Below, piece by piece: positions 44,101-55,387 of a stretch of DNA of 64,000 nucleotides (the first letter of the stretch is position 1; every line of letters begins with the position of its first letter). The notes under the pieces were generated by a model that made no database searches, was not told the DNA's origin, and saw nothing but the letters and a program-made list of their open reading frames with translations. The stretch is from NCBI GenBank assembly GCA_917880885.1, contig OU862927.1, forward strand, positions 38,901,571 through 38,965,570. The letters run 5' to 3'. Origin of the DNA: Limnephilus marmoratus. Lineage: Eukaryota; Arthropoda; Insecta; Trichoptera; Limnephilidae. The position numbers and the translations under genes are program-made.

Positions 44101-46821
44101 ACATTTTAAAGACCCCCCCCCCCCCCTAAAAGTGTCACGTAGTATGGGTACGTTCCCTTAGGTCATCTGCTACAACCCTACAACTATAACATAGACTAAT
44201 TTTAAAGTTGTTTCGTTCCTTTCCCCTCGGTTCTTATCTAGATTGGGAAATGTATAAGCAGCATTACGTTGCCATTGCTGAATGCTCATCATGGGGAGGT
44301 TTTTGGTAAATATTTCCCTATCGAGTCTCCGCTCAAAACACACTTTAAAAAATTAAAACAAATTGTACTAGGTAGATAATGGTTAGTAATAAGTAATTCA
44401 GTAACCGGAATTGAAAAATATTGCGTTTTAATGTTTTTTTTTTAAATTTAAAAAACGCGAAATGTCATTTTTTAAGGACCGCCATGTTAATTACGACGAT
44501 GAAATACGCATTTTTAAAAGAAAAAATCACTTTCTGTCAGATAGACAATAATAAGTACGAATTGCAATCTTCGGAAATGATAAATAATACGTATTATTCA
44601 TTATTTTGTTCGGTTTCATAAACACGAAAAATCACTCGAGACGTTTCTCTGCAACCGGGCCCGAAAAGAAGATGGAGAGATACGAAATTAAGAATGTTAG
44701 AGGAGAGCGCTAACATTTACAGCGACAAAATCGATGCGAAAATTGCGAAAATGTTTAATAAAACACGACTCGTTTAAAATAGAGCAAAAATCTCGCGGAG
44801 ATTATCTTAAACAGCATTTAAAGAAACCCTGTGAATTTTTTCATACATACAACTTGTAAAATAACTCAAGCAAACGTGTTAATAATAATTTTTGGAGCAT
44901 ACTTTGCGATTTTTTTCTATCGAGGGAATTTTATATAATTCGCGTTTCGGCGCGGGCAAAGTCTAGATATTATCTTCAAGAATAACATATATTTTTTAAG
45001 AGCTTTAAAACAAACCGTGTTTAAGGGAAATATGTAATAAATCGGTAGAAATCCGGATTGCGGGCCCTTAACAACATGGCGTTCCTTGAGAAGTGACATA
45101 TCGCGTTTTTAAATATAACAAAATAATCATTAAAATGCAATATTTTTCAATTCCGGTTACCAAATTACTTATTATTAACTGTAATCTACGTGGTAAAATT
45201 TGTTTTAATTTTTTATAGTGTATTTTGAGCGTGGACTCGATGGACTACATGAATAACTACATAGGATGAGTATATCGTGTGCCAATGAAAAGTTAGGGGT
45301 AAGTTCTTACTTGTCTTCGTCGAAAAGAGTGATGCGGAAAGTCTTGGAGTCCAGATCGCTCTCGGTTATTCCATAAAATGTGACAGTCTCGTTGAATTCT
45401 GGGTTTCGCGTCTTGTGGACAGTTTTTGTGCGAAGTCGGTTGCATTTTGTGCCCTCTGAAAGTAAAAAAAATAAGTAGAAATACCTTCATATAAAGATCA
45501 CTAATACGTTAGACTAGTCGTTCCCAAATAGTTTTTTCCCAGTGCCCATTCGAGACAAAGTCCAAATTCGCGTGTCCCTTGAAACCAAAATGATAAATAA
45601 ATTTTTTAATTAGTTTTCAACACATACTATTTGAAAATTTTTAAATACCTAACATTAAATAAAATCACATGTTATTGTTTTTTAAGTTTAATGGGGAAAA
45701 TTTAACGTGCACGTCTCTCTTTGCACAACTCTAAAAATCAGAGTTCTTTATGTTGAGCTCCAGTTACAAGTCATCTCCGAGTTTTTAATTTTTACCCCTT
45801 CAAACTATTTCACGTACAGGCAGGGCTGGGCAAAATACATGCGTTGCTGTAATTAAAATACAAATTACAAAATACTTTTTAGCATGTATTTAAAATACGA
45901 AATACAAAACACTTCTAGTCGTGTATTTGAAGTTAGGGCTTCCAAATCCCGGAATACCGAGATCTCGGTATTGCGGGATCCCGCGCCATTTTCCAATCCC
46001 GCGTGATGCGGGATTACCGCGATGACTCTGGACTCCCCCTATTAAAAAAAAAAACATTTCAAGTCTGACGGAAACATTTTATGCGGGAATTCCCACCCAT
46101 AAAAAGGCGCCTATAAATTGCCTTGCTGGGTACGACGAAAACGTACGTACCTATCAAACATAAAAAACCCAAGTAAGTCTTTCGTACCTAATGCTTTACC
46201 TCTCCATATTGTAGCTACTTCAAATTATATAATTTACTCAAAAACCAAATAATATAATATATCATTGACGAAGAAGATAACACTAATAATCTAAAAAAAA
46301 TATGAAAGAGAACAAGACACAAAAATAGAAAAAAATAATGGTCGCAAGTCGCAACTGGGACTCGAACCCAGAACCTCTCGTCTAACCATGTCTTGTTCTC
46401 TTTCATATTTTCGTTTAGATAATTAGTGTTATCTTCTTCTTCAATGATATATTACATTGATGGGAATAACCTTCAAAAGTTGTAACAAGAGAGTTGTTCT
46501 TATAAATAATATAAACTCATGATGAAAGAGACAGGGGCCTTTTTGGCACGGAGCTCAATATGCCATTATGATATCAACATTTTCGGTTTGTGTAAATACC
46601 TGGCGGCAGTATCTCCATGGTACAATAGGGATCCGCCAGCCCGGCGAGGTCTGTGGAGGGCAGTCCTCGGGCTCTGATGGCCGTGCAGTGCAGCGTGCCG
46701 TCAGCCCCATCGTGCTGCAGTCGTACCTCAGCGGAGCCGCACGCGCCCGGAGCCGCGCACAGTGGGAACGACGAAGATACAACGGTGGTCTGCCCGTTTG
46801 CTGTCAGGTTTGTTTGGCCAT
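41123..46821 (-). CDS. Rph: Rabphilin C2A-C2B portion (5' exons not seen)
   Basis: Rab-binding synaptic vesicle and exocytosis effector with tandem Ca2+-binding C2 domains (rabphilin-3A/Doc2 family). Exons on the minus strand: 46821-46600, 45455-45311, 43865-43617, 41417-41123. Phases are compatible, giving 302 residues from the first complete codon. C2A: GTLHCTAIRARGLPSTDL, GLADPYC, KTRNPEFNETVTFYGI, RITLFDEDKYGCD. C2B: RALAVLVCRCRNLPAMDSNG, SDPFVKL, RKHKTSIKWRNLNPVYNEEF, LTVWDKDYGKPNDFLG, KHWLDCIKFPDH. The Ca2+-coordinating Asp clusters look retained in both domains. A Ser/Thr/Ala linker precedes C2A. The Rab-binding zinc-finger exons were not found up to position 64000, so the gene is partial here. 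Its last 16 residues lie in a minisatellite unit. Confidence 0.93.
41640..42724. other. Rabphilin intron sequence, mostly unassigned
   Basis: A segment (CGATGGAGCC...CTGGTCACTTA, 41655-41690) resembles 62245-62285 and is probably repetitive. Nothing else recognised. Confidence 0.35.
42725..43403. mobile_element. GAGCGCTTTT-family foldback element in rabphilin intron
   Basis: The arms of about 90 bases (GCGCTTTTAAAATTATCGTG ... GGAACCGTGACGGCA versus the complement of TTTGCTGTCACGGTACC ... ATTATAAAAGCGC) are inverted. The interior matches 11.6-12.4 kb and 62630-62900. No coding capacity. Confidence 0.75.
43415..43565. repeat. Minisatellite, ~33-bp unit, about five copies
   Basis: Units of the form CCAGTTCTATCATG(T/G)(A/T)A..(A)TTCGATACAA, 50 bases from the rabphilin exon that ends at 43617. 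Confidence 0.85.
43995..44157. mobile_element. Harbinger-like MITE (GGGAACGTACCCATAC termini)
   Basis: A 163-bp element with TTA on both sides (43992-43994 and 44158-44160) and 25-base perfect inverted termini beginning GGGAACGTACCCATACTACG. It has a C-rich middle. Located in the rabphilin intron just upstream of exon 43865-43617. Confidence 0.92.
44321..45240. mobile_element. Foldback element in rabphilin intron
   Basis: TCGAGTCTCCGCTCAAAACA at the left pairs with TTTTGAGCGTGGACTCGA at the right. The arms run about 160 bases and include AATTGAAAAATATTGC and its complement. The interior has no ORF. Superfamily unresolved. Confidence 0.8.
46215..46450. repeat. Head-to-head copies of a tRNA-derived SINE
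   Basis: The sequence GAAGAAGATAACACTAAT...AAAATATGAAAGAGAACAAGACA occurs inverted on both sides of a tRNA-like segment (minus strand GGTTCTGGGTTCGAGTCCCAG). The same SINE, single and plus-oriented, is at 58500-58660. Confidence 0.7.
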
Positions 46822-46904
46822 CTGGAAAAAATAATAAAAAAGTATTGTTAATTTCCGGTGAAAGAGCAGTAAATTTATACGGAAAGGTTTGTAAGTACCT
46901 GAAA

Positions 46905-47370
46905 AAACCCTCGACTCTGAGCGGAAACGGGCGGTCCGTTTGATAGATTCTTCTCAAACTCAACAAACGGATTGCAATATTTAGAGCACAGGCGTCGGGT
47001 GTGAATGCTATCCTTATCTATCGGTATTTCAATGGAAATTACTCCGAGGAAATAGCGTCATTGATCCCTTCGGTACCGGTGCATAGTCAGAAAACACCAA
47101 AACGCCAAACGCACGCCCAACGTATGTACACGGTAGACATTTACCACATGAGAATGGGTCGCTTCTTCGACTCGTGCTCGTTATTGTGGTCGGGAGAGGA
47201 ACGATTTGCCGGCCTCTGTGTTTCCTCCTTCCTACAACATGGGTCTCTTCAAGACCAATGTTCATTCCTTCCTCTCTTCAAAAAGACCCTCCACACAGCA
47301 TCTCAGGTGACATAGCAGTGAAATTATTTTCCTCAGGGCTTGCTGTGGGGGTTAATGTAAAAAAAGTCTC
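46905..47370 (+). pseudogene. LINE RT C-terminal tail fragment (Jockey/CR1-like)
   Basis: Reads in broken frames ALDSE/KRAV-like, then NKRIAIFRAQASGVNAIL, YRYFNGNYSEEIASLIP, DIYHMRMGRFFDSC, FAGLCVSSFLQHG and ending HTASQ. This is the typical arrangement of LINE tails (VDIP.....FF..C.RLWN.LP..VFP). A CCTCAGGGCTTGCTG-type 3' block follows. Frame breaks make it dead. Confidence 0.7.
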
Positions 47371-47980
47371 CCCAAATAATAATGTATATAATATCGCAAA
47401 AAGAAAATTTCCAACTGCCTTTTTGCTTATGACGGCAGGACAACGTAATCGATTGCTCAACTTTTTTGAGATCCCTACGTAAAAAAATCCAACTAAAAAC
47501 GATCTCAATATAGAAAAATCAACATTTGAGTACCTACCAATAAATTGAGCTAAACCTCAACGTCATAATAAATTTCAACTTGTTTACGAAAACAGTCAAT
47601 TATTTTTGAATGTCGCATTATTTCTATTGCATTAATAAAAATTAACAATAGTAGTTGAGTTAAATAACAGTTTGAATAACAACATCAGTGACGTGCATTA
47701 CTCTATGACCAAAGATAGGCTGTAAGCAGCTTGTCACGAGAAGTGTCAAAATTTTTCAAAACTGAAACCATCTAGCGTAAGTAAAATCCCACGGTGTATC
47801 AGCTAGTAGTAGGAAATACTTAGAAAATACAACCAATTGATGAAACGACAGAAAAAGGAATAGTTCAATACGTTCACAAATTTTATTCGAGATAATAACG
47901 TAATAGGTATTTACCTAATATTTATCCATTCGTAGAAAATGTACTGCCCTAACCGGTCTTTTTTAACTGTTTTTCCAAAT
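47371..47980. other. Intergenic sequence, no gene recognised
   Basis: AT-rich; no family motif seen. Confidence 0.3.
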
Positions 47981-48171
47981 AAGGCAAGGCTTTTATGGGT
48001 TGAAACATGGGTTCACCAATCAATGATATTTTCCATCTTATTCTTCACCTGAAGCAAAATTTGGCCGGAAAACGTTTGAAGACCAACGAGGATGCGGAGG
48101 AAGCGATGAGATTTTTTTGGCGGCGGAATTGTACGCAGTGGCGGATACAGAAAAACTCAAGGGGGGGGGCG

Positions 48172-49401
48172 CAAGGGCGTAGCTAGGATTTTGTTAAGGG
48201 GGGGCAGGTGTAGACAAACCAAGAATATATCTAATGTAAATGCAACAAAATAATACCTACTGGGGGGGGGGGGGGAGTGGCTAGAGAATTTCAGAATGGG
48301 CCATTTTCGTCTATAAAAAAACCGTCCGGCACAAAATTCTCGGGACATTCCACGGGGAGCCATAGAGCTACGAAAATATAAATAACACCGTATTCAATAT
48401 AACAATATCTTTAGTAGTGTCACCTCTCCGGCGTTCAAACGGTTTTTAGTCATCGTTGATCTCAGCCATGTTTTAACACGACGCAGTGTAGAAAAGGACC
48501 TCTCTATGTTACTTGTAGTGCAAGGTTGTGCCAAGGAAATAAGTATTGCTTTTTTTTGTTGCGGGAAAGAAAATGTTCGCCTCCTTAAACAATTCAGTAC
48601 AATGTATTTTTTTGAGATCTTTTCTGGTCATACCCTTGTTCTGTCATTTTTTATATCATAGTTCGGCTTCTTGATTAAAATTAAGTAAATCGTAGTATAG
48701 GCAAAAACTTTGTGCTTTTTCTTTAAAATCAATTAATGACGTATTCAACAATGCATTGTACAGGGATGTAGCGACATTAGAAAGCAGGCAAATTTTGGTC
48801 ACCAAAACGCTGCTCCAATGCAGATATTAAGGAATCTAAATAAGGAATGATAATCGATCGTTTCCAAAAATCGCATTAAGTCTCAGCAAGGTAACAATTT
48901 AAGAATTAAAATAATAATTCTCAGCAAGGTAATTGGACCGATGTTATTGGCAAGATGCAATGCGTGGGACTTGTATATCAGTTCCAAAGGCAGCTGCAGT
49001 TCTAATTGAAATATCTAAAAATTTTGGCTCTCTATGTCTACGTTGCTTCGATGATCATTTATAACAGAAATTAAACCATTAATATGACTCATACATGCGT
49101 ATATATTGATAGTTTTCGATTGTAAAGCATTGGCAATAGGTTCCAATATGCCCGAGTACTTGGTTATCAGTTGAACACATATAATGAAAACTGATTTAAT
49201 AACAGCGCAATGTAACTGATAGGCACGTTTTCTTGATGCTTCATTAATCATGACAAACAAAAAGGTAATAATAAAAATTAAATTGATTCTCACAAACAAT
49301 AGGCTACCGACGTAAACTTTACGGTTTGTGAGCATTTCTGCACCTTCTAGGGGAGGGCAGCTGCCCCCCCCCCCCCCTGCCCGTACCTCGCTACGCCCTT
49401 G
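48172..49401 (-). mobile_element. Nested hAT element with transposase remnant
   Basis: The termini CAAGGGCGTAGC and GCTACGCCCTTG are inverted; the duplication GGGGGGCG is intact (48164-48171 and 49402-49409). The minus strand encodes a decayed DUF4371/hAT-type transposase: ASRKRAYQLHCAVIKSVFII, YSGILEPIANALQSKTINIY, and the C-terminal dimerisation motif ERSFSTLRRVKTWLRSTM (48450-48504). Stops and frameshifts separate the pieces. Confidence 0.85.
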
Positions 49402-49411
49402 GGGGGGCGCT

Positions 49412-50040
49412 AAAGATATAAGAAAACTAAAAAGTAGACAACGGAGAGAATACGACGAACCGCACAAAGAGGAGACCGACTATATGATTTTGGCAGCCAC
49501 CTCTGGTCTGGAGCTCCAAAATACCTAAAAAATACCCTCGACTCTGTGCAGAAACGGGCGGTCCGCTTTAGATTCTCCCGTCTTAACAGACGGATTACAA
49601 TCTTTAGAGCACAGGCATCGGGTGGGAATGCTATCCTTGTTCTACCGGTATTACAATGGAAGATCCTCCGATTAACTAGCGTCATTGATCCCTTCGGCAC
49701 CGGTGCATAGTCAGGAAACACGCCAAACATTTGTTCACGGTCACATTTGTCACATGAGAACGGGTCGTTTCTTCGACTCGTTCTTGTGTTCAACAGCTCG
49801 GCTGTGGAACGATTTTCCGGCCTCTGTGTTTCCTCCTTCCTACAACATGGACACTCTTCAAGTCCAATTTCATCTCTTCCTCTCCTCAAAAAGACCCTCC
49901 ACACAGCATCCCAGATGACATAGGCCCCGAGGGAAATTATTTTCCTCAGGGCCTCCTGTGGAGTTAATGTAAAAAAAAATACTATCTCATTCTCTCGCAG
50001 GCTAAAACATACAGATGCATGTGTTTGTCAAATCACAACG
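49412..50040 (+). pseudogene. LINE RT C-terminal tail, second copy
   Basis: Reads SGAPKYLKNTLDSVQKRAVR, NRRITIFRAQASGGNAIL, a frame change, then HMRTGRFFDSF, STARLWNDFPASVFP and YNMDTLQVQFH, followed by the CCTCAGGGCCTCCTGTGG 3' block. Same family as 46905-47370, also with frame breaks. Confidence 0.72.
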
Positions 50041-50599
50041 GTGCTAAAGAAGTTTCCACTTCAATAAATAAATAAAAGATTGACGGACCGCACATTTAAA
50101 ATTTGGCTGGCTACAGGGAGCAGTAGGGCTGCATTACACGATCAAGAGAATCAAATACTTGAGTCGCGTCGTGTTAAGGGTACCTTTACATGAAACGACG
50201 TATGAATGTGAATGAAGCAAAAGTTTCAATTTAGGAGGCGAGTGTGGGTACCGCCGCCACGGGAATTATTTATTGGATAAACAACACCTTTGCTATAAGT
50301 CATCCCAAGTGGGTCGCTAAGTTTGGTGACTTAGCAGGGATGCCTGAGTTCTTGGGATGTGATTTTTCAAAGTAGTGGCGGAAGTAGTAGGACTGGTTGA
50401 GGGAGACCATTTAACCTCTCCAGCAGGAATCCCTCGACCCATTTCCTCGCATCGCAGTGGGAGGGAAAGTTTCATCCGTCCATCTCTCCTGGACACACTA
50501 ACCCAGAGAGTCCTAGCCACCTATCATACCTTTTTCCTTCCACTAAAATGACCCTTCACATAGCATCTCCAAAAACATTTATTTTTAATAATAATATAA

Positions 50600-50935
50600 T
50601 AATATATTTTGTAATAGTTACCCAAAAATGACAGTGGATAAGTTTATGTACTCGGGAAGTATGTTTACGAGAGATGGGGAGTCTGATAGAGATATTGAAA
50701 GGAGGGTAAATGCGGGTAACTCCGCATTTATGGAGGACTGAACGCCGTTGGCGCTAACAAAAAACTGTCGAAAGAAGCGATAGCGAGGAAGGACTAAATG
50801 CTATAGAAAGCCATGATAGTGTGAGAAAAATATGAAAAGAATGCAAGGTTGATACAAGCGTAATAAGTAAGATTAAGATAGGGACGCTCAGATGATTTAG
50901 ACATGTAGAGCGAATGATTGAAGAAAGATTTTCTT
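50600..50935 (+). pseudogene. LINE RT fragment, same family as 57680-58225
   Basis: Reads VDKFMYSGSMFTRDGESDRD, IERRVNAGNSAFMED, then with frame changes an ISKIKIGTLR-like segment and HVERMIEE-like end. This is the F.YLGS.F..DG segment downstream of the RT core. Confidence 0.65.
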
Positions 50936-51399
50936 GTATTTAGGGTGGCCAAGGGGGGGGGGGGGGGGGCGCAGGGGGCGCGCGCCCCCTGCGCCCCCCC
51001 CCTGTATCCGCCACTGGTTGTACGACAAGGTAATGAAGGACCTTGTGCCACGGCTCACAAATCGCATCGATCGTAACGAGGATAATATTGAAAAATAGTG
51101 GGGATACTATATGCTTTTTTGATAATATAAAAGTTTCCAGGGTTTTTAAATAAAAAAGGTCTCTAATTCTTGGACTTCCTCTTATAAGATAATTCATTTG
51201 TTGGTTGCAACCTGATTTCCATAATCTATTTCTTTTTTGGGGATACATGACATTATAAAGGGTTTTCCTAAAATAATTAAATTACCGCCATCTATGAACG
51301 AGCAGATTATGAATTCTTTTATGTATCACCTTAAGGTTAAATGTCACGTACGTCGCATTCACAGATGGCGCCAATTAAATTATTTTAGGTTTTTAATAT

Positions 51400-52760
51400 T
51401 TTTTGCACGTTACGCTTTAAAATATTATGGTAAATTAATTGTTTGCGCCAATACATATTTAATACGAATATAAATAAATAGTTTTGTCCATAAACAAACC
51501 CAAATCTTTCAGAAAAGGCTGAAAAATAGAATATTGGATTGAATCACCGATACAAAATTGAATTTTTCAGCCATCGATTTCATCCCTTTGTAGAATATTT
51601 TTTTTCGTATTGGCTTTGTCCTTTCTGGAAATGACGTTATATAAATAGACTTACCATAGTCTCACAAACTCAAGATATAATATGGCAATTAATTAACACT
51701 CTTTTGTTTTCAGCGATTTTGAATAATTTTTTTATTCACAAGTTATCCATGTATGATAAAGATAGACGCTTAAAGAATATGTGCATATGGACGAAACAAA
51801 AGATAGAACGCGGGCGGCATTTTCGTATTCAAAATTCAAAAGTTCCGTCGAATACTGTCTCAAGGCCGACTAAAGTAGGAGGCCTGGGCACCAGTCGAAT
51901 TTTGAGGTGTCAAATTTTCAAGCTATAATGAACAACAATAGTTTGCAAATGGCGTTGATTGTTATTGTATTAGTTATTTCTGCTGTTGGTATGTTGTTTT
52001 ACCGCAAGCAAGTAACTAAAGAATCATTAGATTATTATTATAAAAAGAAAATTTTATTTAGTGACGGCATCGACTTTGTAATTTGGCTGTTGCGCATCCA
52101 GACCTGTACTTTAGTAGGCCTTGAGTTCTCTAATGACGCATAAAATCTTTGGGCGGAAAGCAATTGTATTATTTATATAATCGATAATAATAAGTAATTT
52201 GCATGTATTTACAAATGAAATATTATTCCTTCGCTTTTACTACTGTTTACAGTGTAATGGAAACATTTTCTCATCACGCAGGAGGGAATTTTGGCGCTTT
52301 TTAATGCAATTTACTTACTGGTAGGACACGACACACGACCTTACCCGACGCGCGGCAGTTTAGTACCTACTAAAGTACTAGAAATCGAGTACAGTGCAAT
52401 TGTCTTGCTGTTGGCTTCCCACTTTGAGATTTCTACCACGCGTCTACAGTATATACCGTCATTGCTTTCTGGTAGTTCGATTTCATTGCACGTCTCTGTA
52501 TTTCTGTTATATCTGTAAATGTCCTTGACGCATATAATTTTGTTTAAAAGTTATTTTGGTAACAGGTTGTTTATTATTTTGGGTGTAAATACCATCGCGT
52601 TCAATGTCAGGTTAGGGTAGGCACGGCCTTCAACCTTTATGAACTGTGTGCTAATGAACAACAGCGATGCGCAACGGGACGAACAATTTTTAAAGTCCGG
52701 CCTTTCTTTGATCTGTGGTTTAAAATTAGAAAGTATTAAATTGATTAACCAGCTCATTTA
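51400..52760. other. Region without a recognised gene
   Basis: 52500-52760 (TTTTGGTAACAGG ... AACCAGCTCATTTAAATT) recurs at 63130-63350, and 52475-52540 recurs near 62375-62420. A 78-codon open stretch (51907-52143) with one hydrophobic segment has no homology I recognise. Confidence 0.4.
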
Positions 52761-52764
52761 AATT

Positions 52765-53400
52765 GGACATAATAGAGAACTCCAGTCCAATTTTTTAATG
52801 AATAAATGACCTTCTAACTTAAATAACTGCATTTTTATTTTTATTTTTAGAGTTAGTTTTAAAAATAATTGTCAAAGTTTTAATTTTTCAAGACCCCCGA
52901 AAACCACCGTATGTGTGGTGAATCGAGTGACGTCATCACTCCTGAAAAATTACTATAGAATCGGACAATCAGCTGATCTACTGCCGCCATTTTGAATTCC
53001 GTTGTTCGAAGTATTCTCCCTAGAAGTAGCATTACTAATAAGAGATACCTTTATTTTTGAAACTGAATTATTTAGGCCTAAATAATGTTTCAATAAACAC
53101 AACAACTAAATCTCCATAAACAGTACGTAAATAAACGAATAAACTAATAGATACGATGGCTTGTTTCAAACCTGCATTCCTATACAATGACTTTACGGTG
53201 ACGTCACGACATGACGAACAGTAACGTCACCACTAAACATTTCAATAATGCCAACTTGACGGCATGTTTTTACGACCCGATTAAAAATGAAATTTTTAAT
53301 ATTTTTTTAAAAACTCTGGTTTAATATTATGAAATAAAACTTATATATTCAGAATCAGCGTTTATTGGTATGTATGAACATATTTTTTAAAGCCATAATA
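52765..53400 (-). repeat. Dispersed ~640-bp repeat, copy 2
   Basis: Reverse-complement counterpart of 4720-5360, collinear from ATAGAGAACTCCAGTCCAA to ATTCAGAATCAGCGTTTATT. Non-coding. Confidence 0.7.
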
Positions 53401-53918
53401 TTATATGAAAAAAAAGATAAATAGTCCGTAACCTAACCTAGCCTAACACAACCTTACCTAACCTATTTAATCGATTATTTTATAACTTTTAATGACTTTT
53501 TAAAGGTGTTGGTTGAGTTCATTCCGAGTTGTCCGGTCATCCATTTTCACAATACCTACTATTTTATTAAATTAGGGGGAAGTTTGCTCAATTATAACCA
53601 AATCCATCAACTAGTTAGGCACTGTTTAATTTTATAATTTAATAATAACATTTCTAAAAATAGTCTAGAAAATCCCATATTTTCAGCAAAACATATTGAT
53701 CACATAAAATATACGTCAACATAGTTAAATCAACTCATCACAGTTTATTATAATCGTAGCTGGACTAAAAAGTACTGTAATGTTTATACCAGATTGTTGA
53801 AATTGTTACGATAATATCATTTTAAAATATACACAAATATTTTTCACCATGATTATTTTTTATTTTAATGGGGTTTTAATCTCCGAAGTATTTACATATT
53901 CTTTTGTGTTAGATGGGA

Positions 53919-53951
53919 TATAAGTTCTGACTGTGGTGGTATGTCGTCAGT
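53919..53951 (+). promoter_or_regulatory. TATA box and initiator of secreted gene copy A
   Basis: TATAAG at 53919 and an arthropod-type initiator TCAGT at 53947-53951 place the start near 53949, 30 bases downstream of the TATA box and 59 bases before the ATG. The same arrangement and spacing is kept in copy B. Confidence 0.75.
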
Positions 53952-54007
53952 AGAGAAAAATCTTTGATGGATATTGTAGAAAATAGACACAGAAAAGGAT
54001 AAAACTA

Positions 54008-55042
54008 TGATTTCGATTGTTGCATTTTGCTTGATAGTGGTATCTGAATTGATCGTTGCCACGGTAAGATATTCCTTTTGTTTTTTGCTACCGCTGTATT
54101 GATCAACCATTTTAACCACAGTATTGATCGACCGTTTTTAACCAGAGTATTGATCAACCTTTTTAACCACGGTATTGATCAACCATTTTAACCACAGTAT
54201 TGACCACAATACTGCTCAACCATTTTAACCACAGTATTGACCACAATACTGCTCAACCATTTTAACCACGGTATTGATCAATCATTTTAACCACAATATT
54301 GATAAACTATATTAAACACACTATTGATCAACCTTTTTACCACAGTATTGATCTACCATTTAACCACAGTATTGATCAACCGTTTTAACCACAGTAATGA
54401 TCAACCATTTTAATCACAGTATTGCCCACAATACTACTCAACCATTTTAACCACAGTATTGACCACAATACTGCTCAACCATTTTAACCACAGTATTGAT
54501 CAACCTTTAATTATTTTCGCTGGCCGCAGGGGGCTGGTTACCTAACGTGTTAAGTCGGCGGTGTCTCAAACCTATTTGTATTTTCTAAAAAAATAAATCA
54601 ATTAGTAGAAAGAAAGCGCCACAGGCAGAATTATTATATCTCTACGACTAAACTAACGAAATACAGTCGATTTTTATCATTTTGAAATATTGAAGAACGT
54701 ACGCAATACTTGCAATTTTGAGCAGCTGATTTAAAATAGATAAACAAAGGTTTGCCAATTGAGATATATCTATTTATTTATTTCCAGATCGGGTTGCCCC
54801 TAAATTCCGACAAGGGTCCCTTCAACCTGCATCCGATCATTTCCCCTCATTACCCGAGTCACCACGGCTTCAATTGGGGCTCCTCGTCCTCGTCCTCGTC
54901 CTCGTCCAGCGAGTCCGACGAGCGTCGGCGGTACCCAAATTACCTCCAGCAGTACCCATGGTACCCCCAGCAATACCCGGGCTACCCCCGGCAGAACTAT
55001 CCTCTGCAATTCCCGGGAAACTCGAACCAGGGGCGAAAATAA
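54008..55042 (+). CDS. Small secreted Tyr/Pro-rich protein, copy A
   Basis: Two exons, 54008-54064 and 54788-55042 (GT-AG, phase 0), 103 aa. Exon 1 alone encodes the signal peptide MISIVAFCLIVVSELIVAT. The mature part begins IGLPLNSDKGPFNLHP, followed by ISPHYPSHHGFNWGS, a run of ten Ser, a charged ESDERRR patch, then repeated YP/QQYP units (YPNYLQQYPWYPQQYPGYPR) and a FPGNSNQGRK end. No Cys. It has its own TATA/initiator and an ATTAAA at 55308. The intron holds a minisatellite. I do not recognise the family; the composition suggests a structural or extracellular-matrix protein or a small secreted effector, which is inference. The paralogue at 60521-61335 supports it being real. Confidence 0.82.
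54105..54510. repeat. Minisatellite in copy A intron
   Basis: Units of about 26 bases, (CC)ATTTTAACCACAGTATTGATCAA, with a longer variant containing GACCACAATACTGCTC. The orthologous intron of copy B has only a single partial unit (60605-60620). Confidence 0.9.
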
Positions 55043-55387
55043 CGATCAGCAATTCAGCAAATGCTGACTGGGGCCTGGGACCTTCTGGAGCCCCCTTTCA
55101 GTTCCATCTTTACCCTATGGGAACCCAGGACCCCGGGCTTGAGGGGGACCTGGAACACACAGCCGCCAGGAGCCAGAGAAATCGCAGTATTTTCCTAATA
55201 TTTAAAACGCACTTGCTGTTATTTTATCGATAAAACGGCGTTATACAAATCACGCAATTTTTATAAATTATTATTAAGATGTAATTATTATTTTTAAGAT
55301 ACAATGAATTAAAATGTCATTTAAAACATAGTGTTTTAATAATTTTATTATCATGCCCGACTATACGTCTTTTATTATTTTTTATGT

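Larger units (their letters stand above)
48136..51016. mobile_element. hAT-type element (CAGTGGCGGATACAG ends) containing further insertions
   Basis: The termini CAGTGGCGGATACAG (48136) and CTGTATCCGCCACTG (to 51016) are inverted. The flanks ATTGTACG (48128-48135) and GTTGTACG (51017-51024) match at 7 of 8 bases. It lies within a mariner coding remnant. Most of its length is later insertions: a second hAT (48172-49401) and LINE pieces (49412-50935). A G/C homopolymer-rich tract marks its right end. Confidence 0.8.
47990..51100 (+). pseudogene. Mariner transposase C-terminus split by a hAT element
   Basis: The left piece reads LKQNLAGKRLKTNEDAEEAM; after a one-base slip it continues LAAELY at the junction. 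The right piece, from 51017, reads YDKVMKDLVPRL then DRNEDNIEK and a stop, the standard mariner C-terminal pattern. The two halves are separated by 48136-51016. A second copy of the right-hand end and its downstream sequence is at 57470-57680. Confidence 0.75.

Noticed and set aside
46653..46943. Plus-strand ORFs opposite the rabphilin C2A exon
   Set aside because: GC-rich shadow of the real minus-strand exon, with no splice or family support.
48155..51005. Long poly-G/poly-C runs (48161, 49364, 50955 and 50994) as regulatory G-quadruplexes
   Set aside because: They coincide with hAT termini and vary like homopolymer slippage; more likely transposon-end features, possibly with sequencing-length error.
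51907..52143. 78-codon ORF with a hydrophobic segment (IVIVLVISAVGMLFY)
   Set aside because: No signal of splicing, no paralogue and no family motif; AT-rich sequence gives such stretches by chance.
53430..53470. CCTAACCTAACC telomere-like repeats
   Set aside because: Only a few degenerate units within the duplicated unit; too short for telomeric or subtelomeric sequence.
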